A stretch of DNA of 64,000 nucleotides from Azolla caroliniana (GCA_043228905.1 JBHGNT010000002.1:12586001-12650000), one strand, 5' to 3'; shown: positions 41,456-53,468, counted from the stretch's first letter. Program-made: numbers and translations. Notes: a model not told the origin generated them from the letters alone.

Positions 41456-41699
41456 AAAGGAAATAGATTGACAGAGCATTTCATACACAGAGATTTCCTA
41501 AACTAACTTTATATTACTAAATAAAATGATGTTTCTTTACACTACCTTTGGTTCCTTTTGTAGGCAACCAGAAGGACTTCCTCATCAAGAAAACATATTG
41601 CCAAAAAGGCAAGAACTACAAAATCTCTAACTAACTATAATTTCGGTTTTTGATTTACTATGGCAAATGCTAACTCATCGATCTGACTACGAACCTTCT
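41456..41699. other. No gene seen
   Basis: AT-rich stretch between the LTR scrap and G3. No open frame of note and no motif recognised. Confidence 0.5.
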
Positions 41700-43669
41700 A
41701 CATTTCCGACTCCGACACTTCCCCACTTGTCCGGGTAACACACTCCCCTGTGTCGCCGGAAGAGAAGCGATGCAAAGCCGAAGGGGAACGAATCGGGACC
41801 GGTAAAAGAAAACACACCGACACCCCGCTCCGAGGAAACAGAGCCTGATCGGCCAGTAATGGCAAGAGAAGAACCAATCTCACCGGGTCGACAGGCACAA
41901 CAAGAAAAGGAGTTGCCGCTAGAACCAACAATCCAACCAGGGGTGGTGGTGAGAGCAGAGCCAACACCAGAACCAGAATCGGCAAGGCAACAAGGCATAG
42001 GCAGTCAATGGGTGCAATAGATTGGAGAGCAGGTGGCCAGAGTTGTAAGCCAAATTGAAGTGGAAGAGAGAGCAGAACGGGATCAGTTGTTCGCCACAAC
42101 CGAAGAACTCGAGAAGGCCCGGTGAAGGATCCGGAGCATGGAGGAAGAAATTGAGAAGGCCAAAGCAAACATGGCCAGACAAGTCAATCAGGGGCCGACA
42201 AGACCAGAACCGGCGGCGCTAGTGACTGAGTACACAGATAACCCGCCGGTAGCTCCTACAGCACCGGACACAAGCATCACATGGGAGCAAGAATTCTCCT
42301 CTCTCAAGGAAGACTCAAAAGCCCAGGAGGCCTTGAGGGCTAGAGAACGAGAGCAGAGAAGGCAGTGGAGGATGAGAAACAAAGACTCGAAGAAAATCTA
42401 CGGAAAATCTACCAATTAAATGACTGGTTGAAGGAAGAAAAGGAGAAGCTGCTACAAGAGAAGGATAAGCTCCGACGATTAGCAGAGACCGAAATCGAGC
42501 GGCTCAAAAACCAGGAAGACTGTGCCCGACGCCAAATAAACCAAAAGCTAAAGCAGAAGACGGAAGATTTTGAACGACTACACTGGGATCACAAGTATTT
42601 GGATACGGAGCACAAGAAGTTGATGGCAGAAGGTGACCGGCAGTAGTAGAAGCTAGGGGAACTCTGGAAGGAAGTCAACAGGGCAACGGAGGCATTGGCG
42701 GAAGAACGGACCAAGGTGGTCGATATGGCAAAGGCACTGGAAGAAGCGGCAAGGGACCGGATGGAGCTCACCCGGCAACATTATGAGGAGACGGAATAAG
42801 CAAAGATGGCGTTGAACAGAGTTCAGACCACTTATCAAACGAAATTCCTAGAATATGAGGTGCATGCATAAGCAACTGCGGGCCTGATAAAGAAGGTAAA
42901 GGAGGAAAAGCAAGCTACGGAGGAAAAATCCAAGATGGGGCTCCGCCGGATCCGCGCCATTATGCTGGCATGGAAAGAACGAACAAAGAGTATGATTGGT
43001 GAAAGCTCAGTGCAATGGTGGTCAAAATGGGCACAACAAGCGGCGGAATTACAGACGTTGCGAGTGGATGCGGAAAACCGGAGAAAGGACGGTGACAACT
43101 TCTACAAGATGGATGCGGAGAGTATTGTAACCATCTAGCAAGAGTTGTCAAACGATTTCTTGTCCCTGGCAAGGGAACAATTGGTGGCTGTTAGTCAGCT
43201 AGTAGAACAACTAGACGATGACCAGCTTGGCACTCAACTCCACCTTGAGCGATACGAACAGGAGCGAAGACAACAGATAGCATTGCAAATGTCGACGGCA
43301 ATTAACATCAGTGATGGAGAGCAATCTCCAAAGCAGCCACCAAATTTAGCCGGGACCGCAAGAGGCCAGCCAAATGAAGACCAAGTGCAACAGCCGGAAG
43401 AAGTCAGACCGGAGGAGGCAGACAAAGCCCCAGTGCAACAACATGAGGAGCCAAGGATGGAGGAGCTGAAGTCAGAAGTGTCGGGACCAATAGAGCTGGA
43501 TACGGATCGAGTTGGAGAGGAAGAGTAGGCTGGAGAGCAAACCAAAGACCAACAACAACAGTAGCAACTACAACCGTAGGAGCAACAGCAGCAGCCGATG
43601 GAGCAACTACCTGGTGAGCCATTGGAGGCCCTGGACCAGAGCATTGTAGACATTTTGGAGGACGAATGA
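41700..43669 (+). pseudogene. G3 extra ORF (3' two-thirds), third copy
   Basis: Relic homologous to the G1 and G2 extra ORFs but lacking the N-terminal domain; it begins within the Pro/Glu linker. The coiled coil is recognisable from about 42050 (IGEQVARVVSQIEVEERA), with stops near 42018, 42122, 42645, 42797 and 42868 and a TAG at 43136. The C-terminal block is well kept (SVQWWSKWAQQAAELQTLRV, LDDDQL, ERYEQER). After two or three stops in a Gln-rich stretch (43526-43580) it ends LDQSIVDILEDE with TGA at 43667-43669. Confidence 0.85.
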
Positions 43670-43690
43670 AGGGGCTAACCGTGGGTTCGA

Positions 43691-43726
43691 CATACAATGT
43701 ACTGACTGTCCCACGGGCGTGCCATG
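43691..43726 (+). promoter_or_regulatory. Pre-LTR hairpin and invariant motif of G3
   Basis: ATAC-AAT-GTAC (43692-43702) is a weaker version of the stem, then TGTCCCACGGGCGTGCCATG up to the LTR. The motif is identical in G1, G2 and G3 although the surrounding sequence has diverged. Confidence 0.7.
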
Positions 43727-44165
43727 TGTTGGCCAGTTAGGCCAGAGTATGAAAGGGGAGCCAAATTTGGGAGTTGTAATTAGAGAAATTATGATAATTA
43801 TAAGATCGGATGGACGGACCCGGAATCGGTATGCCGATCTGGATCTGGACTGGTTCGTAGCTGGTTGCCGGTTGGCACCGGTTTGTAGCACAACCGGATA
43901 CCTATAAAAGGATCCGGAGATGATGTAATTGCCGACGGATAATTAATAGAGAAGTGTTGTGTCTTTATGTATTGTGTATCTTGTTAATACCGTTCTGCGC
44001 TTAATGTGATTATCATACGTGTTTATCAAATTAATCATTCCGAATAGTAACTAGGAAGGATCGGTCTTGTATCACGGTCTGCCCATTCCTTACCATACCA
44101 CCCCTTTGGTGAAGTGTTCTAAACGGACACCCTATGTTAGCGGCTTGTCAAGCTTGGTGACAACA
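43727..44165 (+). repeat. G3 3' LTR
   Basis: 439 bp, TGTTGGCC to GACAACA, with TATAAAAG at 43903-43910 and an overall layout like the G1 LTR. The 5' LTR, gag and pol of G3 are absent from the window. Confidence 0.8.
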
Positions 44166-44284
44166 GACGTCACACCAACAGTGGTTTCATGACTTAAGAA
44201 TGCCAGACCAACCCGGCTTCATAGAGACGGGAGACAACACCACATATCCCATTCGGCACATCGGCAATGTCCCATCCGGTCCCG

Positions 44285-44632
44285 TGAGTTTGCTGTACCC
44301 ATCATGCAGATACCTAGAGTAAAGATGCACCGCTCACATTGGCATGCGAAAAATTTCGACGCTCGACTACAACGAGTACATGGCCCATCATTATGCCTTT
44401 GTGATGAAGGTAGCGGCCGAAGAAGAGCCTGGGAGCTCTACAACAGTGGCTCATGACCCACGATGGGTGAAAGCAGTCAACCCAAGCCTTCGGCACTGGC
44501 TTGAGGGGGAGGAACTGAAACTGCCACGAAAATACCGACGTCGAAAGCCACACAGAAGTCGACATCGAAAGTCGGACAATGCCGAAAGCAAAACCAAATG
44601 TCAGATGCCTCACACTTGAGCTTGACGGGGCG
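44285..44632 (+). pseudogene. C3: copia pol fragment with RT deleted
   Basis: Plus-strand remnant beginning near VCCTHHAD/MQTP, with YNEYMAHHYAF and DPRWVKAV from the linker just before RT. It then jumps to a Lys/Arg-rich end and the polypurine-like CTTGAGCTTGACGGGGCG (44615-44632) before the LTR. C5 (52103-52420) has the same join, so the deletion pre-dates both copies. Confidence 0.75.
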
Positions 44633-45062
44633 TGTTGAGAGCTCAATCTGAACTTAGTTTAGTTATTTAGTCAACCATGTAACTTCGTAGTTACCTAGAT
44701 AGAATCTGGTTAGGAGTGTTGACCATAACTCCTTAAATAAGACCTTGTACTTAAGTAGGATATTCTAGATCCTCCACTCCTAAGTACATTTAATATAGGC
44801 CTTACAACTTAGTACCTATATTCTACTCACACATGTGCACCTTTGCACATGAGATGTATATATACCTCATTGTGGGTGTTTTTGTATCTTGATGATGATG
44901 TTGCTAATTTAATATAGAGTTTATCATCCCCCATCTTGTGTTGTTCATAAGTGTATATTCCTCTCTCTCTTCCTCTCACACACATATCACATAATCTTTC
45001 GCTTAGCTTAATCACATAATTTGGTACTAATTATCCTATAGTTAAGTACCTAATTCTTAACA
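44633..45062 (+). repeat. C3 3' LTR
   Basis: 430 bp, TGTTGAGA to CTTAACA. The same LTR family, inverted, forms the split LTR of C5 (46730-46801 plus 51746-52102). Confidence 0.85.
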
Positions 45063-46566
45063 TACCAGAACTCCACACTTCTTGGAATAACATTGTTAGA
45101 GGTCCTTTGAGCGGTTGTACAAATGATTTAAAAACTCATTTGTAATGTCATCCCAACCTGAACTTTTATCAACTGAGAGATGTGACAATACACATTCGAC
45201 CTCCTCCTCTTCTATATCCTCCTCCAAGGCTAACATGACATGTTGCCCACCAATCGTTGTAACTGAGTTAAAGAACATTGATGTCGCTTGTGTTATGTCA
45301 TCATTTAGATTACTTTCTTGCCCAAAAACATTCTTGAAATGCTTAACACACTCATCAATAATCACTTGTGGGTTTGTATTTAATGTTCCATCAATCTCTA
45401 CGCATGCCACATTCATCCTAGCATGAGATGCATGCAACCCATGGAAAAACTTATGTGAATGATAGTTGTGATCATGTACTTCATTTTTCATAGCCATCAC
45501 TCGTGATTGTTGATAAGTACAAACCTCTAACACTTGTAAAGCGTGTGACAATGCCTCTTGAATGTTCATCAAATGGAAATTTCATCAACAATGCATTACA
45601 TCTGTCTAGAAATTGTTGGATTAAACTCATCTTTTGTTTATGGATGGATGCTTGATGAATTACACAATATCGTGTAAAGAGTTGAATATTAGAGAGACAA
45701 ACATCCCATGAAGAAAGACCCTGAACATTGACTTGTCTAGTAAACTGTCCCACCAATTGTCATATAGCATGTTTATAGTTATTATGTCCAAGAAAAGATG
45801 AAGTAAACTGCAATGGTTGTTTTCCCAATAACGATCTAAAATCATCCATCATTTGATGTGTGCATTCCAACACAATTGGGAAGTGATCTGATAATCCAAT
45901 CCCCCTATACACTTGCATAGTCATAAGCGATGGCAAGAATGTCTCATCATGCATAATGTAAATTCGATCTAGTCTACTCCAAGTTTATCTATATTCTACT
46001 GATTGAAATGTATAACCAACATCATGTCCATTGATCCAAGTCCATGCATCATACCTTACGACCTCCATCATAAACAAATCCCAAACCTCTCGTTCAGGAG
46101 CATCCGTGAGGCCATGCATCGAAGTAGATTGACCCACCTCTGAACACATAAAATTACCTAACAAAAATCCTGCTCTTGTATGACATAAAACTTGATGTAA
46201 ACCTCTCCAAAGATTGATACGTTGCCTTGCAACATTTGGTGCATAAATACCTACCACCCATATCTTATTCCCTTCATAATTAACTTCAACCACCAAGAAC
46301 CAACCATTATCATCTCTTTGAACCACTATTGGTTTCAAGTTGTCCCTTACAATAAGCATTGCGCCTGAATACAACCCTCCAATGACTCTGGTATAAAACA
46401 CATGATATTGCATATACTAAAGAGAAGACCCAGACTTAGCATGCTCCTTATGTTCTACTACACATAATACATCCCATTGACTAATAAAAATAGTTTTCCA
46501 CATACCCTATCACTTAGACGAAGAACAAATTCCGTTTACATGCCTTGCGACTATTTTCATCAATCA
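45063..46566 (-). pseudogene. Plant L1 ORF2: endonuclease and start of RT
   Basis: Minus-strand ORF2 starts near 46566 (MKIVARHVNG). Endonuclease motifs: VVEHKEHAKS, GGLYSGAMLIV, VVGIYAPN, a damaged GDFN (LLGNFMCSEV), NRIYIMH-like start-of-strand and the SDHFPI motif near 45890. The linker has KFFHGLHASHARMN, then RT opens with SHLSVDKSSGWDDITNEFL near 45120, where C3 cuts it. Many stops. Typical of angiosperm-type L1 proteins. Confidence 0.82.
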
Positions 46567-46589
46567 CTAATAAGGATATTTGTTGGCCT

Positions 46590-46729
46590 ATTCACGAATA
46601 ATCACTTAAGACTGCAAATGCATTTTGCATAGATGGTTGATGTCTATCAGTGGATATCATTGTACCCCACCAGCTATTTGTTTTCCAATTTTGTTTCTCT
46701 AATGGTAAATTGATTTTACCATTCTTATC
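46590..46729 (-). pseudogene. Plant L1 ORF1, C-terminal end
   Basis: Reads DKNGKINLPLEKQNWK, then MISTDRHQPSMQNAF and VLSDYS followed by a stop, the usual type of C-terminus of plant L1 ORF1, just upstream of ORF2. Its N-terminal part is at 58326-59505 on the far side of C5. Confidence 0.65.
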
Positions 46730-46801
46730 TGTTAAGAATTAGGTGATTAACTATGGGTTAATTAGTGATTAAGTTAAGCGGAAGATTAAGTGATATGTGT
46801 G
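46730..46801 (-). repeat. C5 3' LTR, distal piece
   Basis: Matches the last part of the C3 LTR in reverse orientation, from TGTTAAGAATTAGG at the border to GATATGTGTG, where C4 is inserted. Confidence 0.8.
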
Positions 46802-47344
46802 TGTGCGGAAAATAGTGCTCGGCCACAACCGAGCCTTAAACAACGAATGGAAGAAAATCAAACTAACAACTAGATGACACAGGATGTTTACATGGAAACC
46901 CTAAATGGGAAATACCACGGGAGCCCACGAACTCCAACTATCACTATGAGGGGAGGATTACAATGTGAGACTCAAAGGCAATGACCTCGAGCTCTATGTC
47001 TTCACCAACCGGCAGTTACAACAGAAAATTTGTTCTATGTGTGTGTCTCTCTCACTCACTCATTGTGTACACACTCTATCAACAACTCTCATCGTACATA
47101 AAATGATTGCCCTAAGTTATATTTATACTTATATGAATTTAGTGCTATTTACATATATAGCCTCAATGGGCTAACTATCAAACATATTTACACATATGTT
47201 CTTGCATCTAGTTTGCACCAGATCCATCCGGATTCACTCGATCCGGTTTCTGGGTCTCATCCGGAACCCTTCCGACTCCAGTTCCTTCATCTGGCTCGTC
47301 CAGTTCTCATCCAGATCCCATCCAGAGGGACTGAATTCCCAACA
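46802..47344 (-). repeat. C4 3' LTR
   Basis: 543 bp on the minus strand from TGTTGGGAATTC to CCGCACA. A polypurine tract (minus AAGGGGGAGTT, complement at 47345-47355) abuts it. Confidence 0.85.
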
Positions 47345-47355
47345 AACTCCCCCTT

Positions 47356-48900
47356 CACTCCGACATGGGATTTCTCGTTAATCTAATCCGTCTTCAGCAC
47401 GCGTCCAGCTTGTCGGTTGATAGCACCTAAGTCCGCATATCTGATCCATTCTCCTTCGTGTGGATCTTCGTCAGCATATCCGATCCATTCTCCTTCATGT
47501 GGATCTTCGTCAGCATATCCGATCCGTTCTCCTTCGTGTGGATCTTCGTCAACATGAAGTCTTGGTCTTCTACCTTCTCCTGGAGCCAGTGATATCTCCT
47601 CTAGATGTGCTTGGTCCAGGAATGGTAGGCCACATTCTTCGCAAGGTGGATGACACTTTGACTGTCGCAGTAGAGCCGGAATTCCTCCTGCCGGATCCCT
47701 AGCTCTCCGATGAAGTCCTTCATCCAGATTATCTCCTTGCCGGCTTCCACAGCTGCCATGTACTGCGCTTCCGTTGTCGATAGTGCAACGAACTTCTACA
47801 GCCTCGACTGCCATGATACAACTCCCCTTGCATAAGTCATGACATATCCAAATGTAGACCCGTTCGTATCTGCATCAACTGACATATCGGAATCCGTGAA
47901 TTCGTCAAGTTGGGGTTTACCGGAGCCGAACCGAAGGCACATACTTGAGGTGTCTTTCAAGTACAGGAGTATCCACTTGACCGCGTTCCAGTGCTCTCTT
48001 CCGGCATTGCTCATGAACCGGGTCACTATTCCGACAACATATGCAATATCCGGCCAGGTGCACACCATTGCGTACATTAAGCTTCCGACAGCAGAGGCAT
48101 ATGGTATCTTTGTCATATCCGACTTCTCTGCCTTTGTCTTCAGGCTCTGCTTTCCAGACAGCTTGCAATTTGCCGGAAGTGTCGATCCGACTGGTTTCGC
48201 CTCCACCATGTTGAACCCTTGAAGCACCTTTGTCACATACTTTTCGTGTGACAACCACAACAGCTTCTTCTTCCGGTCCCGGATGATGTGCATCCCTAAG
48301 ATTTGTCTTGCCGGACCCAAATCTTTCATTGAGAAGGTCAAGTTCCGAGCCTTCTTCAACATTTGGATTTTGACTTGGTCTCGTCCAACGATCAGCATAT
48401 CATCGACATATAGCAGGAGTATCAGGAAGTCGCCTCCAACAAATTTCGTCACAAACACGCAATGGTCAGCTTGCGTCTTGTGGTACCGTTCGTCGGTCAT
48501 GAAGGAGTCGAACTTCCAGTACCATTGCCAGGGAGCTTTCTTCAATCTGTACAAACTCTTCTTCAGCCGGAACACTAGGTGCTCCTTCCCTTTCTTCTCA
48601 AATCCTTCCGGTTGATGCATGTAGATCTTTTCTTCAAGGTCGCCATGTAGGAATGTCGTCTTGATGTCCAATTGCTCTACCTCGAGGTCCATGCTTGCCG
48701 TTATGCCCAATACCGTCCGGATGGATGTCATCTTTACAACCAGGGCAAACATCTCCCCAAAATCCACAACTTTCTTCTACTGGAAACCCTTCACTACAAT
48801 CCGAGCCTTGTACCTCGGTGGATTTCCGGTGTCTCTTGGTTTCAGCTTGTACACCCAATTATTCCGGAGTGCCCTCTTTCCTTTCGGCAACTCTGTTAGT
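47356..48900 (-). pseudogene. C4 reverse transcriptase and RNase H
   Basis: A 323-codon open piece (48767 to 47796) covers FALVVKMTSIRTVL, FLHGDLEEKIYM, SLYRLKKAPWQW, intact YVDDMLIVGRDQ near 48400 and FTDSDMSVDAD. After a TAG the RNase H end follows (STTEAQYMAAVEAG, YCDSQSVIHLAKN). The C-terminus carries a 39 bp triplication (47435-47551). Confidence 0.9.
47435..47551 (-). repeat. Three 39 bp in-frame repeats in C4 RNase H C-terminus
   Basis: Units 47435-47473, 47474-47512 and 47513-47551, each coding 13 residues of type LTKIH[TM]KENGSDM on the minus strand. C1 has a single copy (LTKIHTDENGSDM). Confidence 0.9.
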
Positions 48901-50284
48901 TCGTATGTGTGTTTCTCATGTAGGGAATCCATCTCGTCCTACATGGTACTCAACCACTTGCAGTTGTGGGTGTCTTTCTTTGCTTCGTTGAGCTTTCTGA
49001 GTCCCCCTCATCGATCAGCAATACATGCTCTTCATCCAGAAATCTCTAGGGGGCTCTTCTGTCCCTGAGAGGGTATCTTCGTCCTTGGTTTCTTACTACC
49101 GGTTCCTCTGTTTGTTCCGAATCCGAATCCAATTCAAGATCTTGTCTAGTTCCGGTGTCTTCTTCTTCTCCTTCTTGTTCTTAGGTTGGTTCGGTTTCTT
49201 GTCCGAATCCGGCCGGTTCATCGAGTGTCAATGTGTTACCGACCCATGAAAACTATATCCCGACTCTGGAACACTTTCTTGTCAACCAGATCCCATACTC
49301 AATATCCAAACTCATCATCGTCGTATCCAAGGAATATGCATGAATATACATGGCAAGGTCTTCGGATCCCACTTTTCTCTCTTGTCCTTTGCGACATGCA
49401 CATATGCGAGACAGCCAAACACCTTCAGATGCTGGTAAGATACATCTTTATTGGTCCTAACTTTCTGCGGTGAGTCTCCTTCCACGGGTGTTGAGGGTGA
49501 TCTATTTATAACATAGGTCGCTGTCATCAACGCCTCAGCCCAAAACGTCTTGGGTTAATTGACATGCGCTAGCTTGCTTCAGACTCTCTCCATTATGGTC
49601 CAATTCATCCGTTCAGCTAGCCCATCAATTCTGGCGTTTTCGGCACGGTAAATTCGAGCCGGATTCCCTTGGACCAGTAGTACTCCTTGAACTGCCCCTA
49701 GTATTCACCTCCGTTATCTGCTCGAACCGCCTCCAGCTTCCGACCGATTTCTCTTTCCTCTCTCGCCTTGAGCTCCTTAAAGATGGATAGCACCTTATCC
49801 TTTGTTTTCAACGATGAGACCCATAGCTTCTGGCTGTGGTCATCTATGAACGTCACGAAGTACTACGATCCGGCATGTGACTTCATGTCCACTTGACACA
49901 CATCGGTATGCACCAACTCCGGTGGTGCATTCCGTCTCATCAGTGGTCTTGACCAGAAGGAGGTTCGGTTTTGCTTGCCAGCCAAACAATCGGTGCACTT
50001 CTCAAGATGCACGTCTTTCACCTCCGGATGAGATTGTCTTTGGCAACTTCCGACTCATATGACACAGTCTCTTGTGCCATAGCTCATCGGCAGTGTCGGA
50101 TGCTACGTTCACTTCTTCCTAGCATATCCGGGCATGCATCAGGTACAGTGTTGATCTTCCAGGCTCGAGCCACAATCAGGCTTCCTTTGCTGAATTTCAT
50201 GACTCCGTTCCGGATGCTACCCGTGTAGCATTCATCATCTAGCTGACCGGCTAATATCAGGTTCAATCAAACCTCTGGAACGTG
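48901..50284 (-). pseudogene. C4 integrase and linker
   Basis: Fragments in several frames match C1: the end of the C-terminal domain (TATYVINRSPS, SYQHLKVFGCLAYVHVAKDKRE) at 49315-49530, the core with the AERM/NRTIME region near 49600, and the HHCC finger (HKRLCHMS-like) near 50070. The linker before RT is at 48950-49260. Heavily shifted. Confidence 0.75.
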
Positions 50285-51265
50285 TCAGACTTCTTTCAGT
50301 AGCAATTTGTATCTGGTTGATGTTGTCAACAACACATATCCTATGCTGACAATTCGGCATGTACCTTCATTCCCCATCCGGACAAAACCGTGATCTCCTG
50401 CTATGTAGGATGAGAAGCATTTTCGGTCCGGTGTCAAATGGAGTGACGCTCTGGAATCGACAACCAACGTTGTCTCGCCGCCTACAAGGTTTAACTCATT
50501 CTCCTTGGCAATGAGCATCAGTTCTTCTTCACTTGTAACGATCGCCGACGTTCCTTTCCGATCTGGACCTCTCCGGTTTGAACTCTTCTTCGAATCGGTG
50601 TTGTTGGCCCCTTTCTCTTTTCGGAAATACCGACAGTTCTTCTGGAAGTACCCCTCCTTCCCATAGTAGAAGCAAGTAGGCGTCTCCCTTGATTTCGACC
50701 TCGTCCCCGATTTGTCCCGGTTTTGGGGACTCCGATACCGGTCTAGGGACAACTGCTTTCCTTTCGGCCTGGCGTTTCCCAAAGTGACAACTAGCATCTC
50801 CCAACTATCGGGGAGGGAGCCAAGGAGGAGCATTGCAAGTACCTCGTTGGCTAGAGGTACTTCAAGCGAAGTTGTTTGATTTATGAGCCCTTGAAATGCG
50901 TTCATGTGCTTTGCCATGTTGGATACATCCTGGTACCGGAGTCTCACTAACTTCTGGAATACCAAAACCCGATTTACGACGTTTTTACTCTCCAGCATGG
51001 TGCCGATTTTCTCCTAGAGCACATGAGCGTTACTTTCCTCATTGAAGTTGTTATGTAGGCTCATGTCCATGAAGCACCAGATGTATGCCACTGTCTTCAT
51101 GGGCATCACCTCCCATGTTGTGGCATTGATCTTATCTGGTTTCCTGTCCCCAAAACGTACCGGCAGCCAGAGATCTTTGACCATGAGCATGTCCCTCATC
51201 TTCGACTTCCACACTAGGTAGTGGGAGCCGGTGAGCTTGAACATGCCGCCAAATGATTCTTCCAT
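50285..51265 (-). pseudogene. C4 gag and protease
   Basis: ATG at 51265 (MEESFGGMFKLTGSHYLVW). TAG near 51014 splits gag. The knuckle CFYYGKEGYFQKNC has Tyr in place of the second Cys and of the His. Protease has LVVDSRASLHLTP, with Gly of DSGA replaced by Arg. C7 carries the same gag start (62499). Confidence 0.85.
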
Positions 51266-51276
51266 TTCATTTGTTC

Positions 51277-51288
51277 ACTCTGATACCA
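51277..51288 (-). other. C4 primer-binding site
   Basis: On the minus strand TGGTATCAGAGT, 3 nt from the LTR, tRNA-iMet type. Confidence 0.85.
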
Positions 51289-51291
51289 GTT

Positions 51292-51745
51292 TGTACGGAA
51301 AATAGCGCTCGGCCACAACCGAGCCTTAAACAACGAATGGAAGAAAATCAAACTAACAACTAGATGACACAGGATGTTTACGTGGAAACCCTAAATGTGA
51401 AAAACCACGAGAGCTCACGGACTTCAACTATCACAATGAGGGGAGGAATACATTGTGAGACTTAGAGGCAACGACCTCGAGCTCCAAGTCTTCGCCAACC
51501 AGTGATTACAACAGAAAACTCGTTCTATGTGTGTGTGTCTCTCTCTCACACTCCTTGTGTACACACTCTATCAACAACTCTCATCATACATAAAGTGATT
51601 GGCCTGAGTCATATTGCACTGGATCCATCCAAATTCATTCGATCCGGTTTCCAGGTTTTATCCGGAATCCTTCTAGATCCAGATCCTTCATCCGGCTCGT
51701 CCGGTTCTCATCCGAATACCATCCGGAGGGATCGAATTCCCAATA
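51292..51745 (-). repeat. C4 5' LTR
   Basis: 454 bp. Shorter than the 3' LTR because about 90 bp of the middle, around 51605-51620, is missing. The start reads TATTGGGAATTC instead of TGTTGGGAATTC on the minus strand. Confidence 0.82.
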
Positions 51746-52102
51746 GTGTGTATGTGTGTGAGAGGAAGACAGAGAGAAGTAGACTTAGGAGAAACACAAG
51801 ATGGGGGGTGATTAACTCTATATTAAATTAGCATCATCTTCATTGAGATACAAAAATACCCAGAATGAGGTATATATACATCTCATGTGCAAAGGTGCAC
51901 ATGTGTGAGTAAAATATAGGTACTAAGGTGTAAGTCCTATATTAAATGTACTTAGGAGTGGAGTATCTAGAATATCCCACTTAAGAACAAGGTCCTATTT
52001 AAGGCGTTAAAGTCAACACTCCTACCTAGATTCTATCTAGGTAACCATAACGTTACATGGTTGACTAAATAACTAAACTAAGTTGAGCTTGATCTCTGAA
52101 CA
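51746..52102 (-). repeat. C5 3' LTR, proximal piece
   Basis: Minus strand TGTTCAGAGATCAAGC to the C4 insertion point, homologous to the C3 LTR. AGGGGGCA (complement near 52103) is the polypurine tract. Confidence 0.82.
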
Positions 52103-52750
52103 TGCCCCCTCAAGCTCAAGTGTGAGGCGTCTAACATCCGCATTGTCTTTCGTCGGCTTCGTGTGCTTCCATCCGGCCTTCGGCTTTCTTCACCATGGCA
52201 ATCTCTATTCGTCCCCCTCAAGCCGGTGATGAGGGCTTGTAGTGTATGGGTGAATGTCGACTACTTCCACCCATCGTGGGTTATGAGCCGCTTCGGTGGA
52301 GCTTTTGGGCTCTTGTTCGGACGCTACCTTCATCACGAAGGCATAGTGATGGCCATGTACTTGTTGTAGCCGAGCCGAGTGACAGGATTCTTCTCTCTAG
52401 AAGAGCGTCGACATTTCTCGCTCGTCGATGTGAGCGACTTCTTTACTCCGGGTGTCTGCATGATGGGTACACCAAACTCATTGTCTAGTGAGAGAGCCAA
52501 CACATCTGAATCATTGTCATCGGGTTGGTCGACTTTGTATTTGGGCATCTTACATTTGCCTTTGTCCAAGGTCGTACTTGGCTGCGACGTGCTTGTGTCG
52601 CGCAGAGGCACTTGTGGCCCCTAAGCCTTGTCGTAATCGGCCTTTCTTCGAACACGTGTTTGAAACGAGCGGAATTGGACTCGAAGTTGTCTTTGGTGCA
52701 TACCAGGATGCGGACTCGTCGAAGACTACGTCTTAACTTACCCAAACCGC
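52103..52750 (-). pseudogene. C5 pol fragment: linker joined to 3' end
   Basis: DVVFDESASWY near 52720, acidic linker, then RRSSREKNPVTRLGYNKYM near 52400, and the same jump to the polypurine end as in C3. No RT motif is present. Confidence 0.75.
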
Positions 52751-53468
52751 TGTCGTGCCTTTCGGCGCCAGATCGTTGCGTGAGTCGGGTGGGAACCGCT
52801 GGGGTTTTGGACTAGGAAGAGGAGAGTTTTAAGGCTAATAAGAATATAAATATGTTGTAAGAAAGAGTTATAGCAAACTCGTGAATCCCACGAGTGTATT
52901 GTATTAGATTAATCAATATGAATATAAGAATATAAACTTCGGTTGAAAGAGAATGATATAGAATTCTCGTGAATCCCACAAGTATAGTTTATTAATTGGT
53001 GTGTTTTAGAAACATATCCAGTTTCCAAATATTTTTCACACACAATTACATTGTGCTCCCCATCCTTATGTAGTGATGAGGAAGTCTTAGTAATCTATGC
53101 TTTTTCTCTAACTATAGACCCCATGCTTTTCCTATAGATAGACTATATGCTTTATCTAAAGTGATCATGCTTTTTTCTAACTTGTGCGTTTTTTATCATG
53201 CATGCTAGATGTGTATGTGTAGCTTTTTCTTTTGTTATGCGTTTTTCTAATGTTTATCCTAGCGTGAATTTACCTTTCTATGTGGGACATCTATGCTTTA
53301 ACACTAATGAAATGCTAGTGTAATGGTAAGACATTACATTATTAACATGGAGGTGCAAGGTTTGAATCTTGCCCTATGCATGTTCCATTTATTCTTCTAT
53401 TTCTTCATTTTTTATTGAATCTAATACTATATACGTTTTTCACGTAGTGTACAAAATACACTACGACA
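52751..53468 (-). repeat. F 3' LTR
   Basis: 718 bp, TGTCGTAG to CACGACA on the minus strand. Polypurine tract GGAGGGGGTGAG (complement at 53469-53480) abuts it. It contains a plus-strand tRNA-like module at 53316-53372. Confidence 0.95.
53316..53372 (+). repeat. tRNA-like module in the F LTR
   Basis: A box TAGTGTAATGG (53316-53326) matches the pol III consensus. A T-arm-like stem GCAAG/CTTGC encloses GTTTGAAT, with B-box-like GGTTTGAATCT at 53359-53369. It is repeated at 56012-56068 and, diverged, in the F2 LTR (63217-63273). Opposite in orientation to the element. Confidence 0.55.

Larger units (their letters stand above)
46802..51745 (-). mobile_element. C4: copia retrotransposon, defective
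   Basis: Minus strand, target duplication GTGTG (46797-46801 and 51746-51750), inserted in the C5 LTR. LTRs are 543 bp (46802-47344) and 454 bp (51292-51745, with an internal deletion). Same lineage as C1 by RT and RNase H sequence. Numerous stops and shifts. Confidence 0.92.

Noticed and set aside
47383-47814. 143-codon minus-strand frame with repeats DEDPHEGE
   Set aside because: Out-of-frame reading of the C4 RNase H tail; the homologous frame reads LTKIHxKENGSDM.
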